A stretch of 64,000 nt of DNA, from contig NZ_UGTM01000001.1 of the NCBI RefSeq assembly GCF_900454835.1, positions 620,501-684,500 of the forward strand, written 5' to 3'. Under the pieces are notes generated by a model. That model was given only the letters and a program-made list of their open reading frames with translations. It did not search any database and was not told where the DNA came from. This document shows positions 35,314 to 43,215 of the stretch, piece by piece; position 1 is the first letter of the stretch, and every line of letters starts with the position of its first letter. Source of the stretch: Prevotella denticola. GTDB lineage: Bacteria; Bacteroidota; Bacteroidia; Bacteroidales; Bacteroidaceae. The position numbers and the translations under genes are program-made.

Positions 35314-35784
35314 ATGAAAGATAGAATCAGACAGCTCATGGAAAGTCAGCACATGACCCAGCAGACCTTTTCGGATTTCATCGGAATCTCATCAGCCTCT
35401 CTCAGCAGTATCTTCACAGGAAGAACCAAACCTACCCTGAATACTGTTGAGGCAATCAGGAGCAAGTTCACCAAGATTAATCTTGATTGGCTCATGTACG
35501 GGCAGGGACCTATGTTCAAGGGGCAGGAGGCTGAAGCTGCACCAGCTACAAGCGGGATGGGTACGGTACATTCTGCCGGATCTGAGGGAGCACTTGATTT
35601 TTCTTCCCCCACTGCTCCATCACATCAAGACGAGGTTTTGTCCACTATGGCTTCTATGGAGCAATCCCCTAGAAATCCTGTTCGTACAGAAGTGAAATAT
35701 ATTGACAAACCGCAACGTCGCATTACGGAGATCCGTATTTTTTTTGACGACCAAACATGGGAAAGTTTTGTGCCGAAGAAGTAA
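35314..35784 (+). CDS. XRE-family transcriptional regulator
   Basis: About 156 residues. The N-terminal helix-turn-helix (residues 1-62) reads RQLMESQHMTQQTFSDFIGISSASLSSIFTGRTKPTLNTVEAI, then INLDWLMYGQGPMF, a pattern common to Bacteroidota HTH proteins. A disordered Ala/Ser/Pro linker follows, and a conserved C-terminal segment (about 128-156, RRITEIRIFFDDQTWESFVPKK). The ATG at 35314 is chosen over TTG 35308. It has its own promoter and no adjacent target operon, so its regulon is unknown. Confidence 0.88.
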   Translation: MKDRIRQLMESQHMTQQTFSDFIGISSASLSSIFTGRTKPTLNTVEAIRSKFTKINLDWLMYGQGPMFKGQEAEAAPATSGMGTVHSAGSEGALDFSSPTAPSHQDEVLSTMASMEQSPRNPVRTEVKYIDKPQRRITEIRIFFDDQTWESFVPKK

Positions 35785-36027
35785 GTTGTTGATGTGTGCC
35801 TTGGTGATAGTAACGCTTCCGATTTTGGGATGTTGATGGCATGATATGTCTTGAGTCTGCAAAGTTACATTATTTATTCTCTGAAGCAACGGTGGTAGAG
35901 AGAAGAATAGCCAGTAAACATCTATGTAAGCAGTCTTGAAGACGCTTCTGTCGCATAAGTCTGGTAGGTGGAAATGGGTGTGTCAAAACTCGCTTTCCAC
36001 TAAAGACAGCCATCATTCGTAAAGAAT

Positions 36028-36066
36028 AACCGTTATCAAAGAGTCAATAACTCAATGATAGCGGTT
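36028..36066 (+). terminator. Hairpin downstream of the XRE gene
   Basis: AACCGTTATCA (36028-36038) pairs with TGATAGCGGTT (36056-36066, one G-T), enclosing GAGT/ACTC. It is 244 nt past the XRE stop and lacks a U-tract. Confidence 0.35.
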
Positions 36067-36071
36067 GTTCT

Positions 36072-36106
36072 GGACCAGTAGATAATTAATGGGGATTATC
36101 ATTTAC
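36072..36106 (+). mobile_element. Solo left-end fragment of MITE-like repeat B
   Basis: The 35-bp stretch GGACCAGTAGATAAT...GGGGATTATCATTTAC matches the left end of repeat B at 38872-38907 (inverted) almost base for base. No internal sequence or right end follows. Confidence 0.65.
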
Positions 36107-36255
36107 TATGAAATGAAAACCACTTCTGTTTTCTCCTGTACTTGTGTACTTCCCGCAGACATATTTCAAGGATAGATTCCGATTTTAGACCAATGCTTCT
36201 TAATGAGGAAAATGTCTGTTCTTCCCATGTCATAAATCGGGTAACCGAGCAGAAA

Positions 36256-36287
36256 TTTGCAGATATTACAGATTATACGTACCTTTG
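36256..36287 (+). promoter_or_regulatory. Consensus promoter for the 2-hydroxyacid dehydrogenase
   Basis: TTTG at 36256-36259, a 20-bp spacer and TACCTTTG at 36280-36287. The predicted leader is about 130 nt. Confidence 0.88.
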
Positions 36288-36425
36288 CATCGTCTTGGAA
36301 AAGGCGAGATAGCATCAACACATAAGATTGCCGGGAGATGTCAGGAAACAAAAAGGGGCACCCTCTGGCATTTGCATGTAGAGAATTCTCAGGATACTCA
36401 TAATAATTTAAAACTAAACAGATTA

Positions 36426-37421
36426 ATGGCAGTAAGGATAGCATTCTTCGATGCAAAGTCGTATGACATAAAGTCGTTCGACGCAGTAAATAAAGATTAT
36501 AATTTCGACATCCGCTATTACCAGGAGCGACTCAGTATCAGTACGGTTCCTCTGGCAAAGGATGCTGATGTGGTCTGCATCTTCGTCAATGCAGAGTGTG
36601 ATGCACGGGTGATTGACGAACTGGTGAAGAACGGAGTGAAGCTCATTGCTCTTCGCTGTGCCGGTTTCAACAATGTAGACCTCAAAGCAGCAGAAGGTCG
36701 TATCAAGGTCACACGTGTCCCGGCCTATTCGCCACACGCCGTGGCCGAGTATGCAGTAGCTTTGATGCTGAGCCTGAACCGCAAGATCTATCGTGCTGTA
36801 CACCGTACACGTGACGGTAACTTCACGCTCAACGGGCTGCTGGGCTTCGATATGTACGGCAAGACAGCCGGCGTAATCGGTATGGGACGCATCGCCAAGG
36901 AACTGATCAGAATCCTCCACGGATTCGGGATGAACATCATGGCCTACGACCTTTACCCTGACAAGGAGTTTGCAGAACGGTATGGGGTAAAGATTGTCCA
37001 GCTCGACGAACTGTATGCGCACAGTGACATCATTTCGCTTCACTGTCCACTGACATCCGACACCAAGTTCCTCATCAATCGGGAGAGTATCGCCAGGATG
37101 AAGAAGGGGGTAATGATCATCAATACAGGCCGCGGACAGCTCATCCATACCGAGGACCTCATTGAGGGACTCCGCACCAAGCAGGTGGGGTCGGCCGGTC
37201 TCGACGTATATGAGGAAGAGAAAGAATACTTCTACGAGGACAAGAGCGGAAAGATGATCGACGACGATGTACTGGCACGCCTGCTGATGGTACCGAACGT
37301 TGTCCTGACTTCTCATCAGGCTTTCTTCACCAAAGAGGCACTTCATAACATCGCCGTTTCCACACTCAACAGTGTGAAGGAACTTGCAGAGGGAAAGAAA
37401 CTGAGCTGTGAGGTGAAATAA
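36426..37421 (+). CDS. D-2-hydroxyacid dehydrogenase, probable D-lactate dehydrogenase
   Basis: A 331-residue NAD-dependent enzyme of the D-lactate dehydrogenase (LdhA) type, which reduces pyruvate to D-lactate in fermentation. The nucleotide-binding motif is AGVIGMGRIAKELIRIL. ALRCAGFNNVDLKAA is the N-terminal hinge signature, MIINTGRGQLIHTEDLIEGL supplies the catalytic-domain Arg region, and SHQAFFTKEAL carries the catalytic His. The open frame begins at 36285, but that ATG is inside the -7 box; ATG 36426 (MAVRIAFFDAKSYDI) is the family N-terminus. A strong terminator follows. Confidence 0.9.
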   Translation: MAVRIAFFDAKSYDIKSFDAVNKDYNFDIRYYQERLSISTVPLAKDADVVCIFVNAECDARVIDELVKNGVKLIALRCAGFNNVDLKAAEGRIKVTRVPAYSPHAVAEYAVALMLSLNRKIYRAVHRTRDGNFTLNGLLGFDMYGKTAGVIGMGRIAKELIRILHGFGMNIMAYDLYPDKEFAERYGVKIVQLDELYAHSDIISLHCPLTSDTKFLINRESIARMKKGVMIINTGRGQLIHTEDLIEGLRTKQVGSAGLDVYEEEKEYFYEDKSGKMIDDDVLARLLMVPNVVLTSHQAFFTKEALHNIAVSTLNSVKELAEGKKLSCEVK

Positions 37422-37443
37422 AGTATCTCCCCTATATATAAAT

Positions 37444-37484
37444 AAGGTGGACATTGAAAGATTATCTTTCTCTGTCCACCTTTT
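37444..37484 (+). terminator. Terminator of the D-2-hydroxyacid dehydrogenase gene
   Basis: AAGGTGGACA pairs with TGTCCACCTT, with an inner GAAAG/CTTTC stem, then TT. Confidence 0.82.
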
Positions 37485-37537
37485 CATTGAAATCAATCAG
37501 CAAAAACACAAGATAAATACAATTTAACACAAAACGC

Positions 37538-37568
37538 TTTGACATTACATCCGTTTCCACTATCTTTG
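37538..37568 (+). promoter_or_regulatory. Consensus promoter for the outer-membrane barrel gene
   Basis: TTTG at 37538-37541, a 19-bp spacer and TATCTTTG at 37561-37568, ahead of a leader of about 107 nt. Confidence 0.88.
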
Positions 37569-37681
37569 CCCACAAGAGGTATTTGATAATACATCATTCG
37601 GAAGACACCTGTACAGAGTGCCACGAGATAGAAAGGACAACATATTGGCAACATTTATACCTAATTAAAAACAAAAGAGTT

Positions 37682-38266
37682 ATGAAAAAAGTATTGGTAG
37701 TAGCCGCATTGATGTTTTCATCAGTCGCTACATTCGCACAGCACGCAGTAGGTTCATTCAACCTCCAGCCGAAGGTCGGTGTAAGCATCGCCAACCTTAC
37801 AGACAACAACAGTTCTGACGCACGTGTAGGTCTCGTCGCTGGTGTCGAAGGGGAATACCAGGCAAGCGACATCTTCTCTGTCAGCGCAGGCGTACTCTAT
37901 TCGATGCAGGGTGCTAAGTTTGACGCTTTTGGTGCTAAGTCCACAGAAAAGCTGGACTACATCAATGTACCTATCATGGCAAACGTCTATGTTGTCAAAG
38001 GTCTCGCCGTGAAACTGGGTGTACAGCCGGGCTTCAAGGTTAATGACAAGCTTGATCTCAGGATGCCTGTTTTAGGAGGAGCTTTAGTCGATCTGAAGCC
38101 CAAGTCGGTGGATTTCTCTATCCCTGTAGGTATTTCTTACGAGTACAATAACTTCCAGGTAGATGCTCGTTACAACTGGGGATTGACAAAGGTGTTCGAC
38201 GTTGACAAACTTGACCAGAAGAATAGCGTATTCCAGATTACTTTGGGTTACAAATTCGACCTGTAA
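37682..38266 (+). CDS. Outer-membrane beta-barrel protein (porin-family fold)
   Basis: About 194 residues. The signal peptide is MKKVLVVAALMFSSVATFAQ. The mature protein alternates short amphipathic strands (FNLQPKVGVSIANL, VGLVAGVEGEYQASDIFSVSAGVLYSMQG, YINVPIMANVYVVKGLAVKLGVQPG) and ends in ITLGYKFDL, a C-terminal strand typical of BAM substrates. This is the eight-strand OmpW/OmpA-like barrel group abundant in Bacteroidota; function unknown. ATG 37682 is set by the signal peptide and promoter. Strong promoter and terminator suggest high monocistronic expression. Confidence 0.88.
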   Translation: MKKVLVVAALMFSSVATFAQHAVGSFNLQPKVGVSIANLTDNNSSDARVGLVAGVEGEYQASDIFSVSAGVLYSMQGAKFDAFGAKSTEKLDYINVPIMANVYVVKGLAVKLGVQPGFKVNDKLDLRMPVLGGALVDLKPKSVDFSIPVGISYEYNNFQVDARYNWGLTKVFDVDKLDQKNSVFQITLGYKFDL

Positions 38267-38294
38267 TTCATTTCCATTTGGGTTTTACTATCGG

Positions 38295-38324
38295 GGAGGG
38301 GACTTTATTGTCTCCTCCTTTTTT
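38295..38324 (+). terminator. Terminator of the barrel gene
   Basis: GGAGGGGAC-TTTATT-GTCTCCTCC with a TTTTTT run; one G-T pair. Confidence 0.88.
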
Positions 38325-38380
38325 ATTGTGGGTAGGTCAAATGCCGATAGATGAGAGCAGATGAGGGCAGCCCTTACCTC

Positions 38381-38906
38381 GGGACAGTAGATCTTTCGTG
38401 GGGGTAGACTCATTCTACTTATGAAAAATCTTCTAAATCTTCTAAAGTTTAGAGTAGCCAGGATGCTGACAATGAGGACAGAATTACCGACTGTTTACTG
38501 CAAAAATTTTATTTCTCATTTGCTGTCACTTTTAACATTCCTCACTAATACATTGTTCATTAGTATGTTATATGTATTTACTGAGTGACGGCAGTGACAG
38601 GAAAATAATTTCACGGCAGATCGCCCACAAGCGCATCTGCCGTGAAAGAATGCCAGACTATGTTTTATCCTGAAGTATATTCTTCTGCGGCAGACTCTTT
38701 ATCGGGGGGAGCACGATGTTTATTCAGAAAGCATATTTTCAAGAATAACAGACTACTTCTGTCCGATTATCATAATACTTAACGTGATCCGAACTAAGCC
38801 TTGACACCATGGGTGTACACCGCCAACACCATTAGTGTTTACCATCGACCCACTGACAGGAAAGAATCAGTGGGTAAATGATAATCCCCATTCATTATCT
38901 ACTGGT
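38381..38906 (-). mobile_element. MITE-like repeat B, full copy, with target-site duplication
   Basis: About 526 bp, homologous along its length to 61461-61971 in the opposite orientation. It is flanked by the direct repeat CCCTTACCTC (38371-38380 and 38907-38916; nine or ten bases duplicated). Ends are imperfect inverted repeats: GGGACAGTAGAT on the left, and GACCAGTAGAT when the right end is read inward. Inside are ACACC/GGTGT palindromes at a 22-bp spacing and a long CAGCAG/CTGCTG-type hairpin. No open frame encodes a transposase, so it would be mobilised in trans. Confidence 0.82.
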
Positions 38907-39043
38907 CCCTTACCTCAGCAGTCGGTGCATCTGCGTCTTTTCCGTGAAACGGTCCCCCTGTCTGTAGGGACTTGTAGGGAGTGTGGGAGCAGCCTTACGG
39001 AAAGCAAGCCATGAACTATGCGTGGAAATACGCTTTTATTTCG

Positions 39044-39051
39044 TACCTTTG
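39044..39051 (+). promoter_or_regulatory. -7 box for the MATE gene
   Basis: TACCTTTG followed by C. The ORF's first ATG (39018) is upstream of it, supporting the ATG at 39087. Confidence 0.65.
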
Positions 39052-39086
39052 CAGTTCCGTTATCATTTATACAGAAACCAAAAGGT

Positions 39087-40448
39087 ATGTCTTATCAATT
39101 TTCAAAATACGAAACACACTATCGTAATCTCACTTATTTAGGCGTTCCCATCATCATCGGACAGTTGGGAAACCTTATTCTGAACTTTGCCGACACACTT
39201 ATGATCGGGCATCACAGTACGGAAGAACTGGCGGCAGCGGCGTTTGTCAACAATATGTTCACGCTGGTCATTATCTTTGCCATCGGCTTCACCTATGCTG
39301 TCACAGCCCTTGTCGGAACGCTCTACGGACAGGAGAAGACCCATCGCATCGGCGAACTGATGAAGAGTGCTGTGGCAGCCAACACCTGTATGGCGGTATT
39401 CCTGTCAGTCATCATGACCGCCCTCTACCTGAACGTCCACCGGCTGGGACAGCCGGAGGAGCTGCTTCCGCTCATACGCCCTTACTTCCTCATCCAGCTT
39501 GTCTCCTTACCGTTTGTCTGCTGGTTCAATACCTTCCGGCAGTTTACGGACGGAATTACCGATACGAAAGTAGCCATGTGGATTCTTGTCAGCGGCAACG
39601 TGATGAACATCTTCGGCAACTGGATACTCATCTACGGTCATTTAGGCATACCGGAGATGGGATTGATTGGTGCTGGTCTGTCCACGATGATTTCACGGAT
39701 TGTGATGGCAATCGTGATGGCCGGTGTCTTCTTCTTCGGCAGGAAATACAGGGAATACCGGAAAGGATGGCGACTGGGGCACACGAACCGCACGGATTTC
39801 AGGCAGATAACTGTCCTCGGTCTCCCTCTGGCATTGCAGATGGGAATGGAGGCGGCTGCCTTCAGCCTGTCGAGTCTGATGGTGGGATGGTTCGGTACGA
39901 CATCCCTAGCGGCACATCAGGTCATGCTTACCATCTCACAGCTGGGCTATATGATTTATTACGGGCTGGCAGCAGCCGTGGCGGTGCGCATCAGCAACTT
40001 CATGGGTCAGCGCGACTATACGAGCGTAAGACGCACGGCGACTGCCGGAATCCATCTGGTCTTCCTGCTTGCACTGTCTACATCCGTTCCGGTTTTCCTT
40101 TGCCGTCACATTATCGGTGGTCTGTTCACCGATAATGCCGATGTCATTTCAATGGTCTCCATGCCGATTGTCCCATTTATGATCTATCAGTTCGGAGACG
40201 GTATGCAGTGCAACTATGCGAATGCCTTGCGCGGCATTGCTGTTGTGCGTCCGCTGACATGGATTGCCTTCATCGCTTTTTTTGTCGTGTCATTGCCTCT
40301 GGGCTATTTTTTCGGAGTTGTAATGGACTACCGGCTGCTGGGTGTCTGGTACGCCTTTCCCTTTGGGCTGACAACAGCAGGAATACTCTATTACATTTAC
40401 TACCAGAAAGGATTAAAGCGAATCGAAAGTTCAACGGAGAAAAGATAG
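39087..40448 (+). CDS. MATE-family multidrug exporter
   Basis: A 453-residue inner-membrane cation-coupled exporter with about twelve helices in two homologous bundles. NLTYLGVPIIIGQLGNLILNFADTLMIGHHSTEELAAAAFVNN is the conserved N-terminal bundle opening. The counterpart in the second half is VLGLPLALQMGMEAAAFSLSSLMVGWFGTTSLAAHQVML. Its length matches NorM-type proteins. Substrates cannot be inferred. Confidence 0.92.
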   Translation: MSYQFSKYETHYRNLTYLGVPIIIGQLGNLILNFADTLMIGHHSTEELAAAAFVNNMFTLVIIFAIGFTYAVTALVGTLYGQEKTHRIGELMKSAVAANTCMAVFLSVIMTALYLNVHRLGQPEELLPLIRPYFLIQLVSLPFVCWFNTFRQFTDGITDTKVAMWILVSGNVMNIFGNWILIYGHLGIPEMGLIGAGLSTMISRIVMAIVMAGVFFFGRKYREYRKGWRLGHTNRTDFRQITVLGLPLALQMGMEAAAFSLSSLMVGWFGTTSLAAHQVMLTISQLGYMIYYGLAAAVAVRISNFMGQRDYTSVRRTATAGIHLVFLLALSTSVPVFLCRHIIGGLFTDNADVISMVSMPIVPFMIYQFGDGMQCNYANALRGIAVVRPLTWIAFIAFFVVSLPLGYFFGVVMDYRLLGVWYAFPFGLTTAGILYYIYYQKGLKRIESSTEKR

Positions 40449-40480
40449 GTACGCCCCAACCGGAAAGACGGTAATGAAAG

Positions 40481-40513
40481 TGTGTCACATATCCCATATG
40501 GACTTTTGACACA
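40481..40513. terminator. Hairpin between convergent MATE and pncB genes
   Basis: TGTGTCA pairs with TGACACA, enclosing CATAT/ATATG. It is 32 nt past one stop and 55 nt past the other; no U-tract. Confidence 0.35.
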
Positions 40514-40568
40514 GCCTCATTAATGTCTTTCTGCAATTCGTCAGCATGCTCCTTTTGCGGTGTGGACG

Positions 40569-41774
40569 TTACTCCTTGTAATGTATGGCTTCCATAAACC
40601 TCTTGATGACCTCAGGTCTGCCCGTATGCTTCCCCTTGTCCTCTGAAATCTTGCAGGTGTCGTTGTAGAAGGGCCACGACTCCGTGATTTTCACGGCAAC
40701 CAGCTTGATGACGATGTTCATCGGCTTCACATGGGGGAAGTCGTTGGTGAAATGCGTACCGATGCCGAATGACGGTTTCACACGGCTTTCGGCATAATGC
40801 TGTATCTCGATTGCCCTGTCTGTGTCCAGTGCGTTCGAGAACAGTACCTGCTTGTCATGCGCATCGATGCCGAATGACTTGTACTTGGCAATGATTTTCT
40901 CCAGCTGCTCAAAGTTGTCACCGGAGTCGATGCGGAGCCCCTTGAACTGGTTGGCGAAGTCTTCCGAGAAATTATAAGAGAAGATGTCCCAGCCGAAAGA
41001 GTCGTAGAGATAAGTCCCGAGTGCGCCCCGATAGGTCTTGCGCCATGCTTCCATCGCCATGTAATTGGCCATCTGCGGACCGAACATACCGCCGATGGCA
41101 CAGATGAACTCGTGTGCCATCGTGCCGACAGGCATCAGGTCGTACTTCATGGCAAGGTGGATATTGCTCGTTCCGACAAATCTGCCTTTCCATTGGCGGC
41201 TGTCGTAGCAGTCCTTCATGGCACGGACGGCTGTGTCCTCGGCTACCAGACTCGCCCGACGGCGTGTGCCGAAATCGGAGAAGACGCAGCCAGCTTCAAG
41301 CAACCGCTCAGTTTTGTGATAGGTCTTGTCATAAAGTTCCTGGTAATCGAATCCCCGTGCCTGTTCGTTAAACATATAAAACAGCTCTGAAATGATGGCG
41401 AGTACCTTCACTTCAAGCAGTATCGTGTCTGCCCACAGCCCTTCAAACTCAACATGAAGATGCCCCTGGTCATTCTGCCACACCTTCACCCAGTCACGTG
41501 AAAAGCGGAAGCCACGGAGGTAAGTCAAGAACCATTCGGGCAGATAATAACACTTCTGGCGAAGAAAACTTATCTCCTCATCGGTAATGACTACCGACTC
41601 CAGCAACTCTATCTGGTGTTCCACTTCACGGGCGAATCCATCAGGATAGACCATATCATCACGGTCTACAAACTGGTAACGCACGTGCGCACGTGGATAA
41701 TTGTCAATGACGGCACAGCACATGGTCAGCTTGTAGAGGTCGTCGTCTGTGAAATGGTTAATGATCTGTCTCAT
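40569..41774 (-). CDS. pncB: Nicotinate phosphoribosyltransferase
   Basis: This enzyme makes nicotinate mononucleotide from nicotinate and PRPP for NAD salvage. The 401-residue protein starts MRQIINHFTDDDLYKLTMCCAVI. FSDFGTRRRAS, GTSNIHLAMKYDLMPVGTMAHEFI (with the catalytic His region) and LRIDSGDNFEQLEKI (phosphoribosyl site) are diagnostic. The open frame runs back to 41960, but that lies above a consensus promoter, so ATG 41774 is correct. Confidence 0.94.
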   Translation of the reverse strand: MRQIINHFTDDDLYKLTMCCAVIDNYPRAHVRYQFVDRDDMVYPDGFAREVEHQIELLESVVITDEEISFLRQKCYYLPEWFLTYLRGFRFSRDWVKVWQNDQGHLHVEFEGLWADTILLEVKVLAIISELFYMFNEQARGFDYQELYDKTYHKTERLLEAGCVFSDFGTRRRASLVAEDTAVRAMKDCYDSRQWKGRFVGTSNIHLAMKYDLMPVGTMAHEFICAIGGMFGPQMANYMAMEAWRKTYRGALGTYLYDSFGWDIFSYNFSEDFANQFKGLRIDSGDNFEQLEKIIAKYKSFGIDAHDKQVLFSNALDTDRAIEIQHYAESRVKPSFGIGTHFTNDFPHVKPMNIVIKLVAVKITESWPFYNDTCKISEDKGKHTGRPEVIKRFMEAIHYKE

Positions 41775-41798
41775 TCCGTTATTCTTGATTTCTGCTGC

Positions 41799-41829
41799 CA
41801 AAAGTATAAAAAAGATATGGAAAGACAAA
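41799..41829 (-). promoter_or_regulatory. Consensus promoter for pncB
   Basis: The reverse strand has TTTG (41829-41826), a 19-bp spacer and TACTTTTG (41806-41799). Confidence 0.82.
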
Positions 41830-41940
41830 GTGATTTGTAAGAAATATGATTCTGGAGGAAGATAAGCGAACCCTGTGTGACAAGCCCGGCAGGCAAGGCG
41901 GCAAGAAAAGGGACTTTGTCCTGCCGGCAGACAACAAGCA

Positions 41941-41972
41941 GAGGGAGCGTCAATCTGCATCGATGCTCCCTC
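41941..41972 (-). terminator. Hairpin downstream of btuG
   Basis: GAGGGAGCGTC pairs with GATGCTCCCTC (one G-T pair). It lies about 70 nt beyond the btuG stop; the U-tract is poor. Confidence 0.45.
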
Positions 41973-42042
41973 GGCTAATAGGATATGTTCGGTCTGTAAA
42001 GACCGCCGTCAGCGTGCAGCAGTCTTCTTTCCCCAATATTGC

Positions 42043-43107
42043 TTAATTGGCGAATCTCACGTTCTGTGCGCTGTAGCCCACCTGGATATTCCCCTGGATG
42101 AGCTTGCCTGCCGGCGAATAGTAGAACACTTCGCTCGGTGCCTTGTAACTCGGGTTGTCAATGACATAAATCTGTCCTTTGCTGTCTACGTTCACCTGCT
42201 GCGGACTCCTCAGTCCCGTCATGGCGATGTCGGCCTCCGCACCGGTCTTCAGATCATAGAAGAAGAACCGCTTAGCCGTATCATAGTAAGCTGCGTATAA
42301 GCATACGAGTGCTTTCTTCGGTGCATCATAGGCAATGGCACTTGCCTTGCAGACGCTGGTAACCTTGTCGGTTGTTGCATCAATCTTCTGCACGAGGGCA
42401 TTCTCGCTATGGTAATTGGAAACAAAATAAATGTCATTGCCCACAGCAATACTCTGGTTGTAAGGGTTCAGCACTACTTCTATCTCCTTGACTTTCTTGA
42501 ACGAACCGAGGTCGACAACGGAAATGGATTTACCCTTGTTGTCAAAGTTGTGGTCAGACATATTCGCATAGAGCTTTCCGTTTGCAACAGAGATTGCTTC
42601 CGGATATGGACCGACTTCAACAGAGTCGATGATCGGCTTCTGCAGATCATTGGGATTCATCTTGTAGATTTTCCCGCTGTATGCCGAGAAGTAAACATAC
42701 TTTCCGTCTGTAGCCAGATAGCGTGGCTCAACTTTCGGCATGAGGATTTTCTTTTCAAGCCGTCCTAAACGGTTCAGGATTTCTATCTTTGAAGAAGTCG
42801 TCCCGGTTATGACCACCTTGTCGCCGACGACGATCAGGTCCTGGGCATCGCCCACCTCTTCTCCGTTCTGTGCAGTATAAGCATCGTAATAACGGAAGGG
42901 TGATGTCGGGCGTGCCGTAGCATTATAGAAGAGGATGCCGACAGTGCCGTCGTTGGCTTTGAAATTGCCGGCGCAGGCAACGTAAGTTGTAGGATTGGCG
43001 ACCTCCGGCTGTTGCCTGCCGTCGTCAAAGTCATTGTCATCGCTACAGGCGGTGAACGTAAGCGCAGCCATCAGGATGATGCCCAGCGCAAGAAGATTCT
43101 TTTTCAT
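42043..43107 (-). CDS. btuG: BtuG-like surface cobalamin-binding beta-propeller lipoprotein
   Basis: A 354-residue lipoprotein. The signal peptide from ATG 43107 (MKKNLLALGIILMAALTFTAC) gives a lipidated Cys followed by acidic SDDNDFDD, the usual surface-export pattern in Bacteroidota. The body is a YncE-like seven-bladed propeller with repeated strands (VEPRYLATDGKYVYFSAYSGKIYKM, VGPYPEAISVANGKLYANM, NPYNQSIAVGNDIYFVSNY). In Bacteroides, BtuG caps BtuB and binds B12 very tightly. It follows btuB directly in a cobalamin-riboswitch operon, which makes the assignment firm by context. The frame also opens at 43170, without a signal peptide. Confidence 0.87.
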   Translation of the reverse strand: MKKNLLALGIILMAALTFTACSDDNDFDDGRQQPEVANPTTYVACAGNFKANDGTVGILFYNATARPTSPFRYYDAYTAQNGEEVGDAQDLIVVGDKVVITGTTSSKIEILNRLGRLEKKILMPKVEPRYLATDGKYVYFSAYSGKIYKMNPNDLQKPIIDSVEVGPYPEAISVANGKLYANMSDHNFDNKGKSISVVDLGSFKKVKEIEVVLNPYNQSIAVGNDIYFVSNYHSENALVQKIDATTDKVTSVCKASAIAYDAPKKALVCLYAAYYDTAKRFFFYDLKTGAEADIAMTGLRSPQQVNVDSKGQIYVIDNPSYKAPSEVFYYSPAGKLIQGNIQVGYSAQNVRFAN

Positions 43108-43215
43108 TGTTCTTGTTGTTTTAAATATAATTGATTTTAATGCTTCTGCTTTCACATCTTGCTTTTCCATTTTCCTCCTCGCATCTTTTTCTTTTTCCTT
43201 CCCCTTTTTCCTTTT

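Noticed and set aside
36423..37496. 357-residue frame antisense to the D-2-hydroxyacid dehydrogenase gene
   Set aside because: Fully overlaps a confident gene that has its own promoter and terminator; the antisense translation has no recognisable motif.
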